Assembly (NCBI GenBank): GCA_036250225.1
Contig: JAPZLL010000018.1
Coordinates: 1-64,000, forward strand
DNA: 64,000 bases
Source: Cercophora sp. LCS_1
Lineage: Eukaryota; Ascomycota; Sordariomycetes; Sordariales; Lasiosphaeriaceae
Direction: 5' to 3'
How positions within the stretch are numbered: the stretch's first letter is position 1; each line of letters begins with the position of its first letter. The position numbers were made by a program, and so were the translations under genes. This document shows, piece by piece, positions 1 through 10,489 of the stretch. A model generated the notes under the pieces. That model saw nothing but the letters and a program-made list of their open reading frames with translations, searched no databases and was not told the origin of the DNA.

Positions 1-530
1 TTCCGCACAAGTCTTCCGCTGCGTATTACAGTGGGTAAACCCACTGTAAGCTGCCTGGTTACGTACTACGAACCCTGTGGGCAGCACCCTGTTTTAACAA
101 ATTTATATTGCAATACCTTTATTCCAGAGTCCTCCTTTTTAATGGTATTGATTTTATCTCTAAGGTTTTTTTGTTCCAGCTTTAGGGTTTAAAACATTTA
201 AATAAGCTCCTTAATAATAGAGGGGATAGAGAAAGTGTTAAATATTCCTTTACCCTTAATACCTCTAATAGTAAATCCAGTGGCCAATATTATAAAGGTT
301 CAGTTTAAGGGTTTAACAAATAGCAACTTTGCAGAAAAACACTAATAATATATTACAGCCTACTTCAAGTATATTAAGGTAAACTTAGTAAAAACAGATT
401 GTAAGAGCGGACAAAATCTAATGTTCTAGATAGGGTGGGTATAAGGTAATTAAGTGAAAGTTAATACAACTTTCGAAGGGGAATATATTATTAAATAGAA
501 TATAGATTCTAAAGTCCTGGACAATGGGTC
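1..530. other. AT-rich stretch without a gene
   Basis: This stretch is strongly AT-rich compared with the GC-rich coding DNA further on and has no open frame of useful length. Its composition fits a repeat degraded by C-to-T mutation, but no transposon protein can be read in it. Confidence 0.5.
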
Positions 531-887
531 TTACTGAGCGGTATTCAAGAATAATATATTGTTAGCGTGAGGATCCAAAAGTCCTCATATAGTTGTGGGT
601 ATAACTATTATATCTATATATTTGTAATGTTTCCCAGGACCCAAGGGTCTCCTTCCTCGGGACCCATAGTCCCAAGGCTCTCTTGCCCCGGGTCCGGGAC
701 GGACCCGGGTGCCTTCTGGCCTGGGTCCATTCTTATTGGTCATCCTTGGACCCGGGTGTCTCTCCGTCCGAGTCTTCTCTTATTGGTTCCATCGGGGATT
801 AGTGGAGCGCTGTGCCCTGGGCCTGCTGATTGGCACTGAAGGTTGGTCTGTGCTCCCTCCTTGAGGTCATGACTTGGGTTGTGACAC
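531..887. repeat. LTR-like dispersed repeat, copy A
   Basis: This segment aligns over its whole length with 10490-10825 in the same orientation. Shared landmarks are TTACTRAGCGGT at the start, AAAAGTCCT followed by a TATA-rich stretch, a GC-rich core with many GGACCC/GGGTCC words, and GAGGTCATGACYTGGGTYGTGACAC at the end. Size, absence of coding capacity and the AT/GC/AT layout fit a solo LTR of a retroelement. The exact termini and target-site duplication could not be fixed by eye. Confidence 0.6.
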
Positions 888-1308
888 AATTCGATAGTAA
901 TCTAGGGTTACAGCACTGCGTTAAGGTTTTTAAATATGGTCGCCGTGTGCGCCACTCCCTCTTAAACTTTAATATCGCAAGGTTTGCGATGGCGATGAGG
1001 TGTTAGTGCCAGCACTGGCGATAACGCAGTGCCTGGATTAATCGATAATAACGAGCGATAGCGATAAGCGATATTCACAGAAAACAGCGCAGGGTAGAGC
1101 GCTTTCATTTTTTTTAAGATCAGGCCCGCGTCTGTTGGCTCGCGTTTGTTTATACTCATAAACTTTATAATTATAAGGTTATAAGTATTTTTTTTATAAT
1201 ATTATAGCTATTTTGTATTAGTTTCAGGTTGTAAGGTCGCAGGCGTTTCCTTTACGACACTACGACCTTCAGGATTAATTACTCTAAAACTTGCAGACGT
1301 GCAAGTAA
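888..1308. other. AT-rich gap between repeat copy A and the CHAT relic
   Basis: No gene is visible. The stretch contains AT-rich runs (around 1160-1220) and stop codons in the frame leading into the CHAT relic, so the upstream part of that gene is not preserved here. Confidence 0.5.
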
Positions 1309-1699
1309 TTCCACTTTGCCGGCCACGGGCAATCGGATCCTGCAGAGCATTCACGAAGCTGTCTGCTCCTCGAGGACTGGAAAACCAACCCGCTCACAGT
1401 GGGAGACCTCCGCGACCACAAGCTCCAGGAGAACGGGCCGTTCCTTGGATATCTCTCGGCTTGCTCGACCGGAGCCAACGAGGCGGCGAGACTTGCCGAT
1501 GAGGGAATTCACCTTGTCAGCGCTCTGCAGCTCGCAGGCTGTCGGCACGTGGTGGGAACGCTCTGGGAGGTGTCGGACAAGCACTGCGTTGACGTAGCGG
1601 GGGGTGTTTTATGAGACGCTGCGGGATGAAGGGATGACGGATGTCGCGGTCTGCTTGGGGCTCCACGAGTCCACAGGCAGCTATACCCCGCTGAGATGA
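1309..1699 (+). pseudogene. CHAT-domain (caspase-like) protein relic, C-terminal part
   Basis: Frame 1 from 1309 reads FHFAGHG, then LLLEDW and PFLGYLSACSTG, then DEGIHLVSALQLAG and HVVGTLWEVSD. These are the hallmarks of the CHAT peptidase domain, including the catalytic His (in AGHG, near 1324) and Cys (in SACSTG, near 1465). The frame ends at a TGA at 1612-1614, but the expected continuation YETLRDEGMTDVAV is found one frame over from 1610 to 1699, so a single-base frameshift splits the domain. Three stop codons lie just upstream and no N-terminal TPR or NACHT part is present. CHAT proteins in fungi usually carry TPR or STAND modules and are linked to non-self recognition and cell death. 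The fragment is not functional as it stands. Confidence 0.75.
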
Positions 1700-2640
1700 C
1701 CGAACAGCTGCAGTAGCAGATTGGGGCTTTCCCACAACGACCCATCCGGGCCTAGATTATGAATCTAGGCGCAACCATCAGCTGAGGTTGGTATGTGTGC
1801 CACTCGCTGGGATAGGTAAATGATATGATCCAAATTGCGACTCCTGCGACCGTAGTGCGGCCTGAGGGCTCAAGGAATCTGCGAGGACCAATCACCAGGA
1901 AATTCATGGGAGCAAGGACTCACAAGCTCTCTGTAAGAAGAGCGGGCTAGAAGCTGGGACGAGCCAGAAGTGGCACCCAGGACATTGAAGTGCAACACAT
2001 GCATTGTTGATGGTGGGAGTGTCACAGGGTCCAGATTGCACAAAAGTCTCCGCGGAGGACCGACCACCGCTTGAGCTGGCAGTTCCTGAGGAAGTGCATA
2101 GCCGTGCTAGGAGCCAAAGATTGTGTCGGCCTGCGGTGCGTCAGAGGCAGAATCACAGAATCACTCCCAGGCCGCCTGGGGCGGAAATGCAGACCGCGAG
2201 GTGAGAGGGAGGTCGCTGTAATTACCCCGCACAGGTGGGGTAGAACACAGGTCATTCGTTCGCGATAAGCACAGCTCCCTTGGTGGCTGGCTGACCAAGG
2301 ACAGCCCGATCGCTAGTAAGCTGACATGCGCCCCGATTGAGCATCGACGGCAGAGGACGCCAGCCACGCACGGCGGACATGGCCGATCTCGAGAGCCCAA
2401 GAGACAAATGCGAGCATGCGAGTAGCGTAAACACGAGCTGTGGCTGCCCGCTTTCGTCTTCAGCCCTCAGCTCGCCCCTACCCTACGCCGGCGCTTTGCC
2501 ATTCTGAGCTTGACGAGACGTTATCGCCAGGGTCGTGTCGGGACCCAACCGGCTGCAGACACGCTTCTCTCTTCTCGCTGTGCCCTCACCAGCTCTCCTT
2601 GTCCAAGATTTGTCGATGCCATCCATAACACGCCATCAGG
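1700..2640. other. Intergenic region, no gene seen
   Basis: Short overlapping frames on both strands show no recognisable motif, no consistent codon use and no good start context. The 3' end of the stretch leads into the promoter of the gene at 2811. Confidence 0.45.
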
Positions 2641-2646
2641 TTTGTC

Positions 2647-2653
2647 TATATAA
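2647..2653 (+). promoter_or_regulatory. TATA box upstream of the gene at 2811
   Basis: A TATATAA sequence lies about 160 nt before the ATG at 2811. It is followed by a CT-rich, ATG-free leader, the usual layout for an expressed fungal gene. Confidence 0.45.
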
Positions 2654-2810
2654 GCATCCTCACGACAGCCGCCACTTGAGAACAGTCAACAACAGCAACA
2701 GCAGGCAACGCTCGATCGCTCCACCCTCAGCACACAATCTTTGACCCTTTGACCCAGCTCACCTCGCCAAGACGCCTTCTCTCTAAATTCTCTGCTTCTC
2801 GTTTGCAACC

Positions 2811-3600
2811 ATGGCATCAGGCTCCCAGGTTCTCGAGGAGTTTGAGGAATGGGTGAAGCAGCAGCAACTCCTCCACATCGTGTCGGGGTTGACTGGCGGC
2901 TGGGAGAAATGGGCCCAGTATGACTTCATCGGCTACCTTCTGCACACCACCCCCGCCCTCACCATAGTTCCTGAGGACTTGCCATTCGCCAACCTTCCCT
3001 CGGGCGCAAAAAACATGAAAAAAAACGATTTTAGCATCCATCCATATGGAGGGAGCCCCGGCGCCTGCGTCGAGTTCAAGGTCCTCCTGCCTGGCAGCGA
3101 GACTGTGGCCGGATACTTTGGGCGCCTCAGGGGCGACTTTGAGAAGCTGCGCGACAACGCCCTCGAGACGCCGCGCCTGGCTACATTGAACAAGGTCGTC
3201 CTGGGTCTCGCTCCCACCGACAAGCTGCTTGCCCACGCCAAAGCCCTCGCATCGCAAGACGGTCAGAATCCCAATCTTGTGACCCTGCTCAACTTCACCG
3301 ACAAGCTCAGGGCCAAGTATCCGCCCTTCTTCCACGAGCGAGCCACCAGCGCCGGCAACATGGACTTCACCCTGTCCTTCTTCAACAACTTTCACTAACA
3401 GCCTTGGCGGCACCGGTGGCACCGGCGGCGGATCCACCATGGTCGGCGCCAAGCCCACCTTTCCATCGAAGACGATGGCCAGCTCCAGCACCAGCGCCTC
3501 CATGGTCATCAGCGGGCCCGGCAGCAGGGGGATCAAGTACAAAACAGCACGATGTATTACCTTTGTCGGCTCAATTCGGTACTGCACTAGCTGGGACTAG
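2811..3600 (+). CDS. Hypothetical protein, possible frameshift near its end
   Basis: The ATG at 2811 has a good context (CAACCATGG). The first frame gives 195 residues ending at a TAA at 3396-3398, without a signal peptide or membrane segment. I do not recognise the family. Directly at the stop the neighbouring +1 frame (from 3394) stays open to the TAG at 3598-3600 and reads TNSLGGTGGTGGGSTMVGAKP followed by a Ser/Thr-rich tail, which looks like a natural Gly-rich linker. Either one base is inserted near 3390-3396, or an unrecognised intron (for example GTATCC near 3318 to CTAACAG near 3400) joins the two frames. The antisense 256-residue frame is a shadow. Expression is plausible because of the TATA box and CT-rich leader. 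Function is unknown. Confidence 0.55.
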
Positions 3601-3994
3601 TTCACAATATGACTTGTCTATAACGATCGACGAGAAAGATCCCGATCAAGTGCTTGAGGGACGTGAGAAGAGTTGAGACAGGTCTCTTGCGGCCTTACTA
3701 GACAATCGTTTAAGTTGTACAGACTTTGGATAAGACTTGTTATGAACCAGTGACGTAAAGGTGGAACTCATCATCCCATTTCCTGGACTCCAGGGCTGCC
3801 AAATTCGGCATACTTTCTACTTACGACCACAACTCATTGGAAAACTCGGGATCCCGTCCGCTCTCCCATAGATAAGCCACCAATTGCCAGACCAGTAGTT
3901 GGGTAGGTGACCATCCCCGGTGCTGTATATTTTTTTAGAATGTAACCCTAACCCGTACCCCATCCCGCACCCGCACGATTCAGACGCAACTTCC

Positions 3995-4568
3995 ATGAAG
4001 CGACAACTCAACCCCGCACCTGTGTTCAGTCTCAAGGACCAATGGTCGTCAATCCTGATCATTTCCATCACCAAACTCACCGACTCTAATTTTGCCGACT
4101 GGGTCGCTCTGTTGCGGATATATCACAGTGAAGTCAACTACCCTTTTGCGTCGGAGGACCAATACCGAGACACATTCAAACGCATCACGGCTCCCGATGG
4201 CGATGTAAATTGCCTAGTTATTCGCGATCTCGAGACGGGAAATTTGCTCGGCGTCGCTATCTTCGTCCTGCAGCCCAGTCCATAGTCCAGCAAACCCACT
4301 TGTTGGATGAGCGGTATCCATCTCCTACTGCCTCGTTCTGATTCACATTGAGCGCTAACGGTTGTGAGTATCAGATCTCTTTGTGGAATCATCGGCCCGT
4401 CGCAAAGGTCATGGTAAAAGGCTGATCATGGCGGTGGCGGAGGAGGCTAGGAGGATGAACTGCTATCGCGTTACTTGGGTCGCGGAGCACGACAATCATG
4501 ACGCCAGGTCTCTTTACGACTCGGTTGCAACTTGTGACCGGGTGCGATACAATCTGCGCCTGGACTGA
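3995..4568 (+). pseudogene. GNAT N-acetyltransferase with a premature stop
   Basis: The N-terminal part reads ISITKLTDSNFADW, a typical GNAT beta1-alpha1 start. A 61-nt intron (4314-4374, GTATCC..GCTAAC..TATCAG) joins it to DLFVESSARRKGHGKRLI, which is GNAT motif A with the R/QxxGxG/A acetyl-CoA loop, followed by alpha4 with SLYDSV. About 167 residues, normal for a small GNAT. The first exon contains an in-frame TAG at 4283-4285 where homologues tend to have a Trp-Ser pair, so TGG to TAG is the simplest change. The start could be the ATG at 3995 or the in-frame one at 3920. Substrate unknown; these enzymes usually act on small amines or protein N-termini. It is broken unless the stop is an assembly error. 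Confidence 0.7.
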
Positions 4569-4979
4569 CCCGGCCGCTTGGGGACGAATCTCGGGATTGG
4601 TGTATTTTGACTTTGAGTCGAGAAGAACAGGTCGTTCAGATCCTCAGGTAGACACAGCCAATAAACTTTGAAGCTCAAACTTAAATTTGTCTACCTAGGT
4701 TCACCAAATCCCTACCACAGACTCGCGGTATGTCTAATGTTATCTCCCAGCTCAAACGTGAGTCGCTCTGTGAGCACGTTCGTCGGCCAAAAAACCTCAA
4801 AAAGCGCCTCCTCGGCTATCTTGAGAAGCATCATGTCAGAGCCTGGCGGGCCGACGATAGAGCACCATGTTGGTACGTACTCAGTCCTGTCCGATACCCG
4901 CGAGTGGTATGGATTCTGTCCAACTGTTGAGGGGTCAGTCTCACAGTACAGAAAAGGCGGGTTGTATGTTATCGGTTGA

Positions 4980-6110
4980 CGCACTTACGAAGATCCAGTA
5001 CACTTCACATACACCATGATCACTCGCAATATTCTCAGAGTACGGAGAAACCTGGAGATACTTGAGTGCCGCGAAACGACTTTGGAGCGGTCGGTCGAGA
5101 ACTTACCATCTTGGGTGCCTGATTACAGTGTTGGCCAAGCACCAGCTCGTTTGACAGTCAATGCATTCTGTGCCTCATGCGGCCTCGGGAAGCCCCCCTT
5201 CCCACACACCCCACAAACTTATGATGACTATTTTGTTCTTCCCGTGCGAGGGTTTTCCGTGGGCAAGATTGTCGACAATGACTGGACAGTACGGTGGGAG
5301 TCGCCGGGGCGACGGTAAAACGAACTCTGCAGTGGCCAATAACCTCCACTCCTCTCCTCAACTTCAGCAAGCAAAGGCAGCAAGGTAGGTGCCAGAACCA
5401 CATCCCATTCTTGGCATCCTTTCATACCCTCTCACTCTACACCATTGCTAAAAACGGAATGCCTATCAGACAACTGGAAGCCACAAGTCGCGCGGAAGTT
5501 ATTGCCAGAACTTGCATCGCTAACTCCTTTGACGGGGTTATCGAAATTGGCGAGGAAGTCACGGAGCTGGCGTCGGAGTTCATTCATCATCTAGCCGGTT
5601 GCATCGCCGCTACTGTGGCGGATTACGAGGAGGACATACGCCGTAACTCGTCTTGGTTGTTCCGGGCAGTCGACGACGCCAAGCTCATGACGCACAAGAC
5701 CAACCTCTTTTTGAAACCGAGGCGACATATGTGGCGAATAATCGAAGGAGAGCCCGTCTGTTCCGCGTTCTCGGCTGACGCACTCGCCATGGCGCTGTCG
5801 ATGTTCAACGACCACGCGGAGCTTCAAACAGCAGTATATAATGGACCGGGTCCGTATGGTAATTATCGAGGTGCAGAAAACTACGTTATGAGGCAAAGAC
5901 GCATGTTTCGAACAGAGACCGGGCTCCTTGGTGTCGGCCCAGAAGACTTGAAAATCTGAGATGATGTATGGGTGCTAGCCGGTATGAGCACACCTGCTAT
6001 CCTCCGTCGAAGAGAAAACACATCAACAGCCCGGGGGGTCACAAGTTATGAGTTCTTAGGTGCAGCTTACGTTCACGGGATCATGCACGGGGAAGCTGTA
6101 TCTGAGAGTT
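4980..6110 (+). pseudogene. HET-domain gene relic, C-terminal half only
   Basis: Reading begins after a TGA at 4977 with NILRVRRNLEILEC and LPSWVPDYSVGQAPARL, then VLPVRGFSVGKIVD: the conserved region that follows the HET domain in heterokaryon-incompatibility proteins. A second block in another frame from about 5468 continues to RRMFRTETGLLGVGPEDL. An in-frame TGA at 5957-5959 interrupts it, and the same frame goes on with DDVWVLAGMSTPAILRR and YEFLGAAYVHGIMHGEAV, the usual HET C-terminus. One intron (about 5383-5467, GTAGGT..CTATCAG) is likely. The N-terminal HET domain is missing. The relic stops where the inverted-repeat arm at 6121 begins, suggesting that insertion or rearrangement cut this locus. 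Confidence 0.7.
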
Positions 6111-6120
6111 GTATTACAGC

Positions 6121-6442
6121 CTGGTTGTCTGCGACGAATCTGGGCACACGAAATTTCCTTTTTCGTTCGCAATCCTGAGCTGGGGTGATCCGGTACACCG
6201 CCGCCACACAGCCTCAGAGGCCCCTTTTCAGTCCCCCCGGCTAGACTTTCCCATCGATGGAAAGCAGACGACGCGTAATCTGTAAGGATAACTCCCAGGC
6301 AACAATTCCAATTACGACGTAAACGCGTACAAGGTGTACGTGTGACTCGGGCCGGAAGCCCTATTACCAAAGCTGAGCAACTTACGGCTTGCCCAAATTC
6401 CCAAAACAAACTAAAGGCATCCAATCAAATCAATTTCAAACC
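6121..6442. repeat. Inverted-repeat arm, left copy
   Basis: This arm is the reverse complement of 12781-13165. Matching landmarks, in left-arm order, are GCGACGAATCTGGGCAC, GAAATTTCCTTTTTCGTTCG, CTGAGCTGGGGTGATCCGGT, a block around CCTCAGAGGCCCCTTTTCAG, GACGACGCGTAATCT, and GACTCGGGCCGGAAGCCCTA. No coding capacity. The arm is the size of an LTR, so two solo LTRs in opposite orientation is one explanation; terminal repeats of one element is another. Confidence 0.7.
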
Positions 6443-7235
6443 TTAGTTGCACCCCCTGCTTTTGGACCCCCCCGTTTTCGCACCCTCACGCGACCCACCC
6501 AAACGCCACATACCAACAAAATGATACCATCGCCACGGCCACCACCACGCATCTAAAAATACAGGAAAAATTACTCGGAATCTCCATCTTCCTGGCGACG
6601 CGGCCGCTGCATTAATCTGCTAGACCGGCGCGGTGGAGTACTAGTCCTAGACTCCGCGTCTGTGAGGAAAGGCAAGTACGCCTGATCAAGGTGGTCACAA
6701 TGGTGGCGAGCAAGAATTGGCAAAGGGGTAAGATTCCAACCTGGCCTGAGCCAAAGAAGTGGGCGAGGGCCGTGGTCTAAATACAAGCCGGTGGTGGTTG
6801 GTGTGCCAGGGATAGTGTGGTGCCCAGGGGTGAGTGGTGTAGTGTGTGGTGTGTCAGGGGTATTTCCTTACACTTTCCTCACAAGGATGCTGATTTGAAG
6901 GGACCGGACAATTTTAGCGGCATAAAGGCGTAGGTGTAGTATCTGAGTCTGAATTCTGTTGCGATCGATAAGCTGGTGGAGGATAATGAGGATGTGGTGT
7001 TTCTATATACTTGGCCGGGGTGGGTGAATACGGGGAATGTGAATCGGGGGGTGAAGGATGGGACGAAATGGGGGGTGTTTGTGCAGTGGATTTTGGGCGA
7101 TTTCTTGTAATTGGGAGTGTAATTAGGTGTGGCATCGAGGCGTACTCCCTACACCTCCAGAGATCCCGGACATAGATTAACATGGTTTGACCAAAGAAAG
7201 GAAAACACCGCAAGCCGCTCGCTCCGTGGTTCAGG
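6443..7235. other. Gene-free stretch with GT-rich low-complexity sequence
   Basis: The area around 6800-6870 is rich in GTGTGG/GGTGTG words, and 6960-7080 is G-rich. No gene is supported. The 3' end of the membrane protein gene lies at 7236, so part of this stretch is probably its 3' untranslated region. Confidence 0.4.
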
Positions 7236-9002
7236 CTACTTGAGCCAATCCGTGTTTGAGTGCATCCGCAAAGCGACCATGGGATGCTGTTGGATCTGTT
7301 CCGGTGCGGTCCATAGGTCCCCGATGCCCCACCATGTCGCGATAGCCCAAAAGCAGGCGGCAAACGGTGCGATGGCACCAAAGGCGGTTCCGATGCCCCA
7401 GTACCTCTCCACGTTGAAGTAGGCCTTGTAAAAGTCGGTCCCCTCAAAGTCCATATACCCACCCAACGGGGCGGCAAACACGGAGCTCTTGCAGAAACAG
7501 TTGTTCATGCCGCCCGTCAACTGGAAGCCGATGATGGCCGCGGCGCCGAGGAGTGCCACCATGTTGAAGACGTGAGCCGCCCAGGAGAGGCCACGGGGTA
7601 GGTGGAAGCGGCCAAGGTGGTGGCCAAAGACGCCGAGTGTGAGGAAGCTTATGAGCCAGGTGACGGTCGTCAATCCGCCGTATATAGTAAAGCTAAGCGA
7701 CCTACAGCCCAGACCCACCGTCGGGGTATGGTAAGAGATTATGAAGGCCATGCCGACCTGCAGCCACACCATTCCCAGACTGATAAGAGAATAGAAGATC
7801 CATGACCCCCTAACGGCGCCCTCGAGATGCTGCTGAACAGCGGCCGCAAAGTTATCGTACGAAGCAATGTCGTCACGTAAGTGGCGATGGTCTCGATGCT
7901 TGACGAGCACTGCCCTGGCTAAACCCGTGTACCGAATCGTGCGTCCTTGGCCGACAAAGTCGCCGAACCGCATATCTTCTTGTCCCACATCAGAGAGCCC
8001 CCACCAGGCGGGATGTGGCTGTTGTTGGTTGTTTTGGTGCCATGTCCGAACCGCAGCGACGTTGTAAAGCCACCTGTTGACCAATTCGATAGTCCGCTCG
8101 GCTGAGACGGGATTCCGGTCGGCGATGTTGTAGCACACGAGCACGGGCAGCCAGCCGAAGAGGATGCCGAGGGCCAGCGAATGCGCCGTGCTGTTCTCGC
8201 CCAAGTCGTAAAAGGCTAGCACAATAGAAAAAACGAAGGCAGCCAGGAAGGTGAGCAGGCTCAGGGCGACAGGGACCACCCCGCGGCGGCGCAGCATGCG
8301 AAGCGCGTGGGCGAGGTCGTGCTGCAGGTCGCGGAGGAGATCGAGTTCCAATCCGTCGACCGCAGCAGAAAGCGGCCGGAAGAGGCCGTACATCAGCACG
8401 TTGAGCGTCTCTCTGCGCTGCGCCGGTTCCGGAAGATCGAACTGGTTCAGGCAAGAGAGGATGAAGTACGTGTCCTTGGCCGGCCCGTCACCGCCCGCCA
8501 TTCTGGCCTCCTGGTGGCATCTCTGGATCTGGCGAAAGTTGAACAACGTGGCCCCCAGTGCCGTCTGAGGCGACCCGAGCCAGTTGGAGGTGGCCACGGC
8601 TGCTGTCTTCAGTCGACGGGATAAAGGCGAGTCGTACGGCAACGAGAGGAGGATGGCCAAGGGAAAGATCCATGTGGCGGCAATTCCGAGCGCCTTGGTC
8701 GCGTCGTATAGTTCAGCCTTATCGCCGCCGCAAAGCTGAAGGCAGCCTTGGTATGTAAGAGTAAGGTATTCCGTTCTGTTGATAAAATTGTAGAGACCCG
8801 CGACTGGCCCGAAATATCGCGATTGCTGGATGGTCTCGTTTGTAAACTTGGTTGAGGTTCCATTTTGCACCATTCTGATATCCGCCTCGCACTCACTGAA
8901 TTTGAATGCCACCGAACCGTCAAAGAGGACGGCCAGGATCAGGAGAACCGCCCAAGGCCGTGGCTTATACAAGTGCCGTTTACCACCCAAAGTGGCCGCC
9001 AT
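7236..9002 (-). CDS. Multi-pass membrane protein, unknown function
   Basis: One uninterrupted frame of 588 residues from the ATG at 9002 (MAATLGGKRHLY). The frame is open further upstream to 9206, but that part is low complexity with poly-A/poly-G runs and lies outside any good start context. A hydrophobic segment right after the start (AVLLILAVLFDGSVAF) can act as a signal peptide or first helix, followed by an extracellular stretch with Asn-Gly-Thr and Asn-Glu-Thr glycosylation sites. About seven further hydrophobic helices follow, for example near ATWIFPLAILLSL, LLTFLAAFVFSIVLAF and GTAFGAIAPFAACFWAIATW, with a long cytosolic loop in the middle. This layout is common in fungal orphan membrane proteins; no enzyme motif is visible. 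It is the only clearly intact gene between the two inverted-repeat arms. Confidence 0.75.
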   Translation of the reverse strand: MAATLGGKRHLYKPRPWAVLLILAVLFDGSVAFKFSECEADIRMVQNGTSTKFTNETIQQSRYFGPVAGLYNFINRTEYLTLTYQGCLQLCGGDKAELYDATKALGIAATWIFPLAILLSLPYDSPLSRRLKTAAVATSNWLGSPQTALGATLFNFRQIQRCHQEARMAGGDGPAKDTYFILSCLNQFDLPEPAQRRETLNVLMYGLFRPLSAAVDGLELDLLRDLQHDLAHALRMLRRRGVVPVALSLLTFLAAFVFSIVLAFYDLGENSTAHSLALGILFGWLPVLVCYNIADRNPVSAERTIELVNRWLYNVAAVRTWHQNNQQQPHPAWWGLSDVGQEDMRFGDFVGQGRTIRYTGLARAVLVKHRDHRHLRDDIASYDNFAAAVQQHLEGAVRGSWIFYSLISLGMVWLQVGMAFIISYHTPTVGLGCRSLSFTIYGGLTTVTWLISFLTLGVFGHHLGRFHLPRGLSWAAHVFNMVALLGAAAIIGFQLTGGMNNCFCKSSVFAAPLGGYMDFEGTDFYKAYFNVERYWGIGTAFGAIAPFAACFWAIATWWGIGDLWTAPEQIQQHPMVALRMHSNTDWLK

Positions 9003-9206
9003 ACCGTAGGTAGGATCTAAAAAAAAAAAAGGGAGAGGGGGGGGGGGAATGTAGGACTGGTGGTATGTGCTTGGAGCCTGATAAGTAATCCCCTCGGCGT
9101 ATGTTGTGTTCTGGATGGTTGGACGGTGCTTTTCATCCTGGTAGGTATCAAAACGAACGCTACCAGCCGGGCGAGCGTGGCGACATATGTAGACTGGTGG
9201 GTGCAA

Positions 9207-10489
9207 ACGCCTCAGTGCAAAAACGACCTAGTTAGCGTTCTGTTCCCCTGACTATTTCTTAAATGAGTCAACTGTGGCGCACCTCAATCTGCCTTGCGGC
9301 CGCGTGTCTGGTCGCCCTTTTTTTTTCGGCAAGCCGCACACACCCTACCGAGAGTGATGCTCGAGTGACGCCCAAAGATCACAACTAACATGAATCGGTC
9401 CGATAGAAGCAAGCCTGGCCACATGGGACCCGACTCCTTGCTTGTATCGTGTATCGGCAAGCCATCGGTTGCTGATAGGCGGGGAGTGGTGCGGTCGCGG
9501 CATTCTGGCCGGTTACAGGGCGATTGTACAATAAGGTAGGTACTTTTGGTGGGCGAGTTGCTAAGACTGCACATGTGGGCAAAGCGTGAAAGCCTTGGGT
9601 GGCGGACACGGGCCGCGCGGTAAAAAGCTGGTCAGAGGTAGTTATTGACCGAATGGCGGCCCCCCGTGCAGCCACTCGGACTCAGCCGCGCCACAGTACT
9701 CTCATGAACCTTGGTGGCGCTCCGAAACAATGCCAAGCGGTTGTGTGAGGACACATTCGGTCGTGTTACTGGTCAGGCCTAAAAACGGCCCAGGGACTCA
9801 GCCGCAGGCTCCTTCGTCAGGGACCTTGAATTGTGCCAGGAAAAAGGGGGTCCTGGCCAGAGGCCAGAACACCATTCTGAAGAAAGCTCCAGAATCAACC
9901 AGAACAGTAGATTGGTAATATTGGCTACGCAACGCGCAAGCGTTGCCGTCACTCAGAACTGTATATGGCCACCGCTGGCGGCCGGGTAATACCATGATTG
10001 TGCAGTTCTGCCGCCGTAAGGTGGTTTGAGATGCCCTCAAGGCCCTCATAGCTCGTGGGAGGAGCGAAAAGGAGGCGCTGCGAGGCGGGCAGAGCATTAA
10101 CAGGCTAGTTGTGTAACAAGCGCCCTGGAGAAAGCCATCTGGGTGGCCTGGAGGCGAAGGGGCCTGCGCGGTCTGGCACTACGTGCCAGACGGCTGCATC
10201 CGGCAGGCGCGGACAGGTTCGGGCCGGCGCCAGCCGCCGGATTTGGCACGACGGATCCGGTGCGACGGATCCGGCCGTCGGCCCTGGAGCGATGGAACAA
10301 AGGTTGAAGCTCCAGAAGTTTCCGGAAGCGGAAGTCGTGATCTAGGGTAAGAAGGCTGGTGGCCGCTCCTTTGGCCAAAGGAGGGCCACGTTCCAATTGA
10401 ACTTTACACCCACCACTACCTTGGCCCTGTTCCGCTTGCTTGTTGACCCTTCCTCACACAGCCCCAACCCTGACGCCTTTGCGTTACAC
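9207..10489. other. Gene-free stretch before repeat copy B
   Basis: Only short frames without motif are present. A GC-rich part at 10100-10400 contains GATCCGG repeats and can be read as a short Arg/Gly-rich frame, but nothing supports a protein. It may be internal sequence of the retroelement to which repeat copy B belongs. Confidence 0.4.

Noticed and set aside
2817..3587. 256-codon frame on the minus strand opposite the gene at 2811
   Set aside because: It mirrors the codon structure of the plus-strand gene, lacks a start context and has a repetitive Val/Gly/Glu composition typical of antisense frames.
3944..3955. CCCTAACCC word resembling telomere repeat
   Set aside because: Only about one and a half units; chance or a very degraded interstitial remnant, not evidence for a chromosome end.
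4712..4984. Minus-strand 90-codon frame upstream of the HET relic
   Set aside because: No motif, and the plus-strand HET reading begins at its edge; treated as noise.
9284..9574. Minus-strand frame containing RVCAACRKKK, resembling the start of a Zn2Cys6 motif
   Set aside because: Only two Cys are present, with no third to sixth Cys and no start or domain context.
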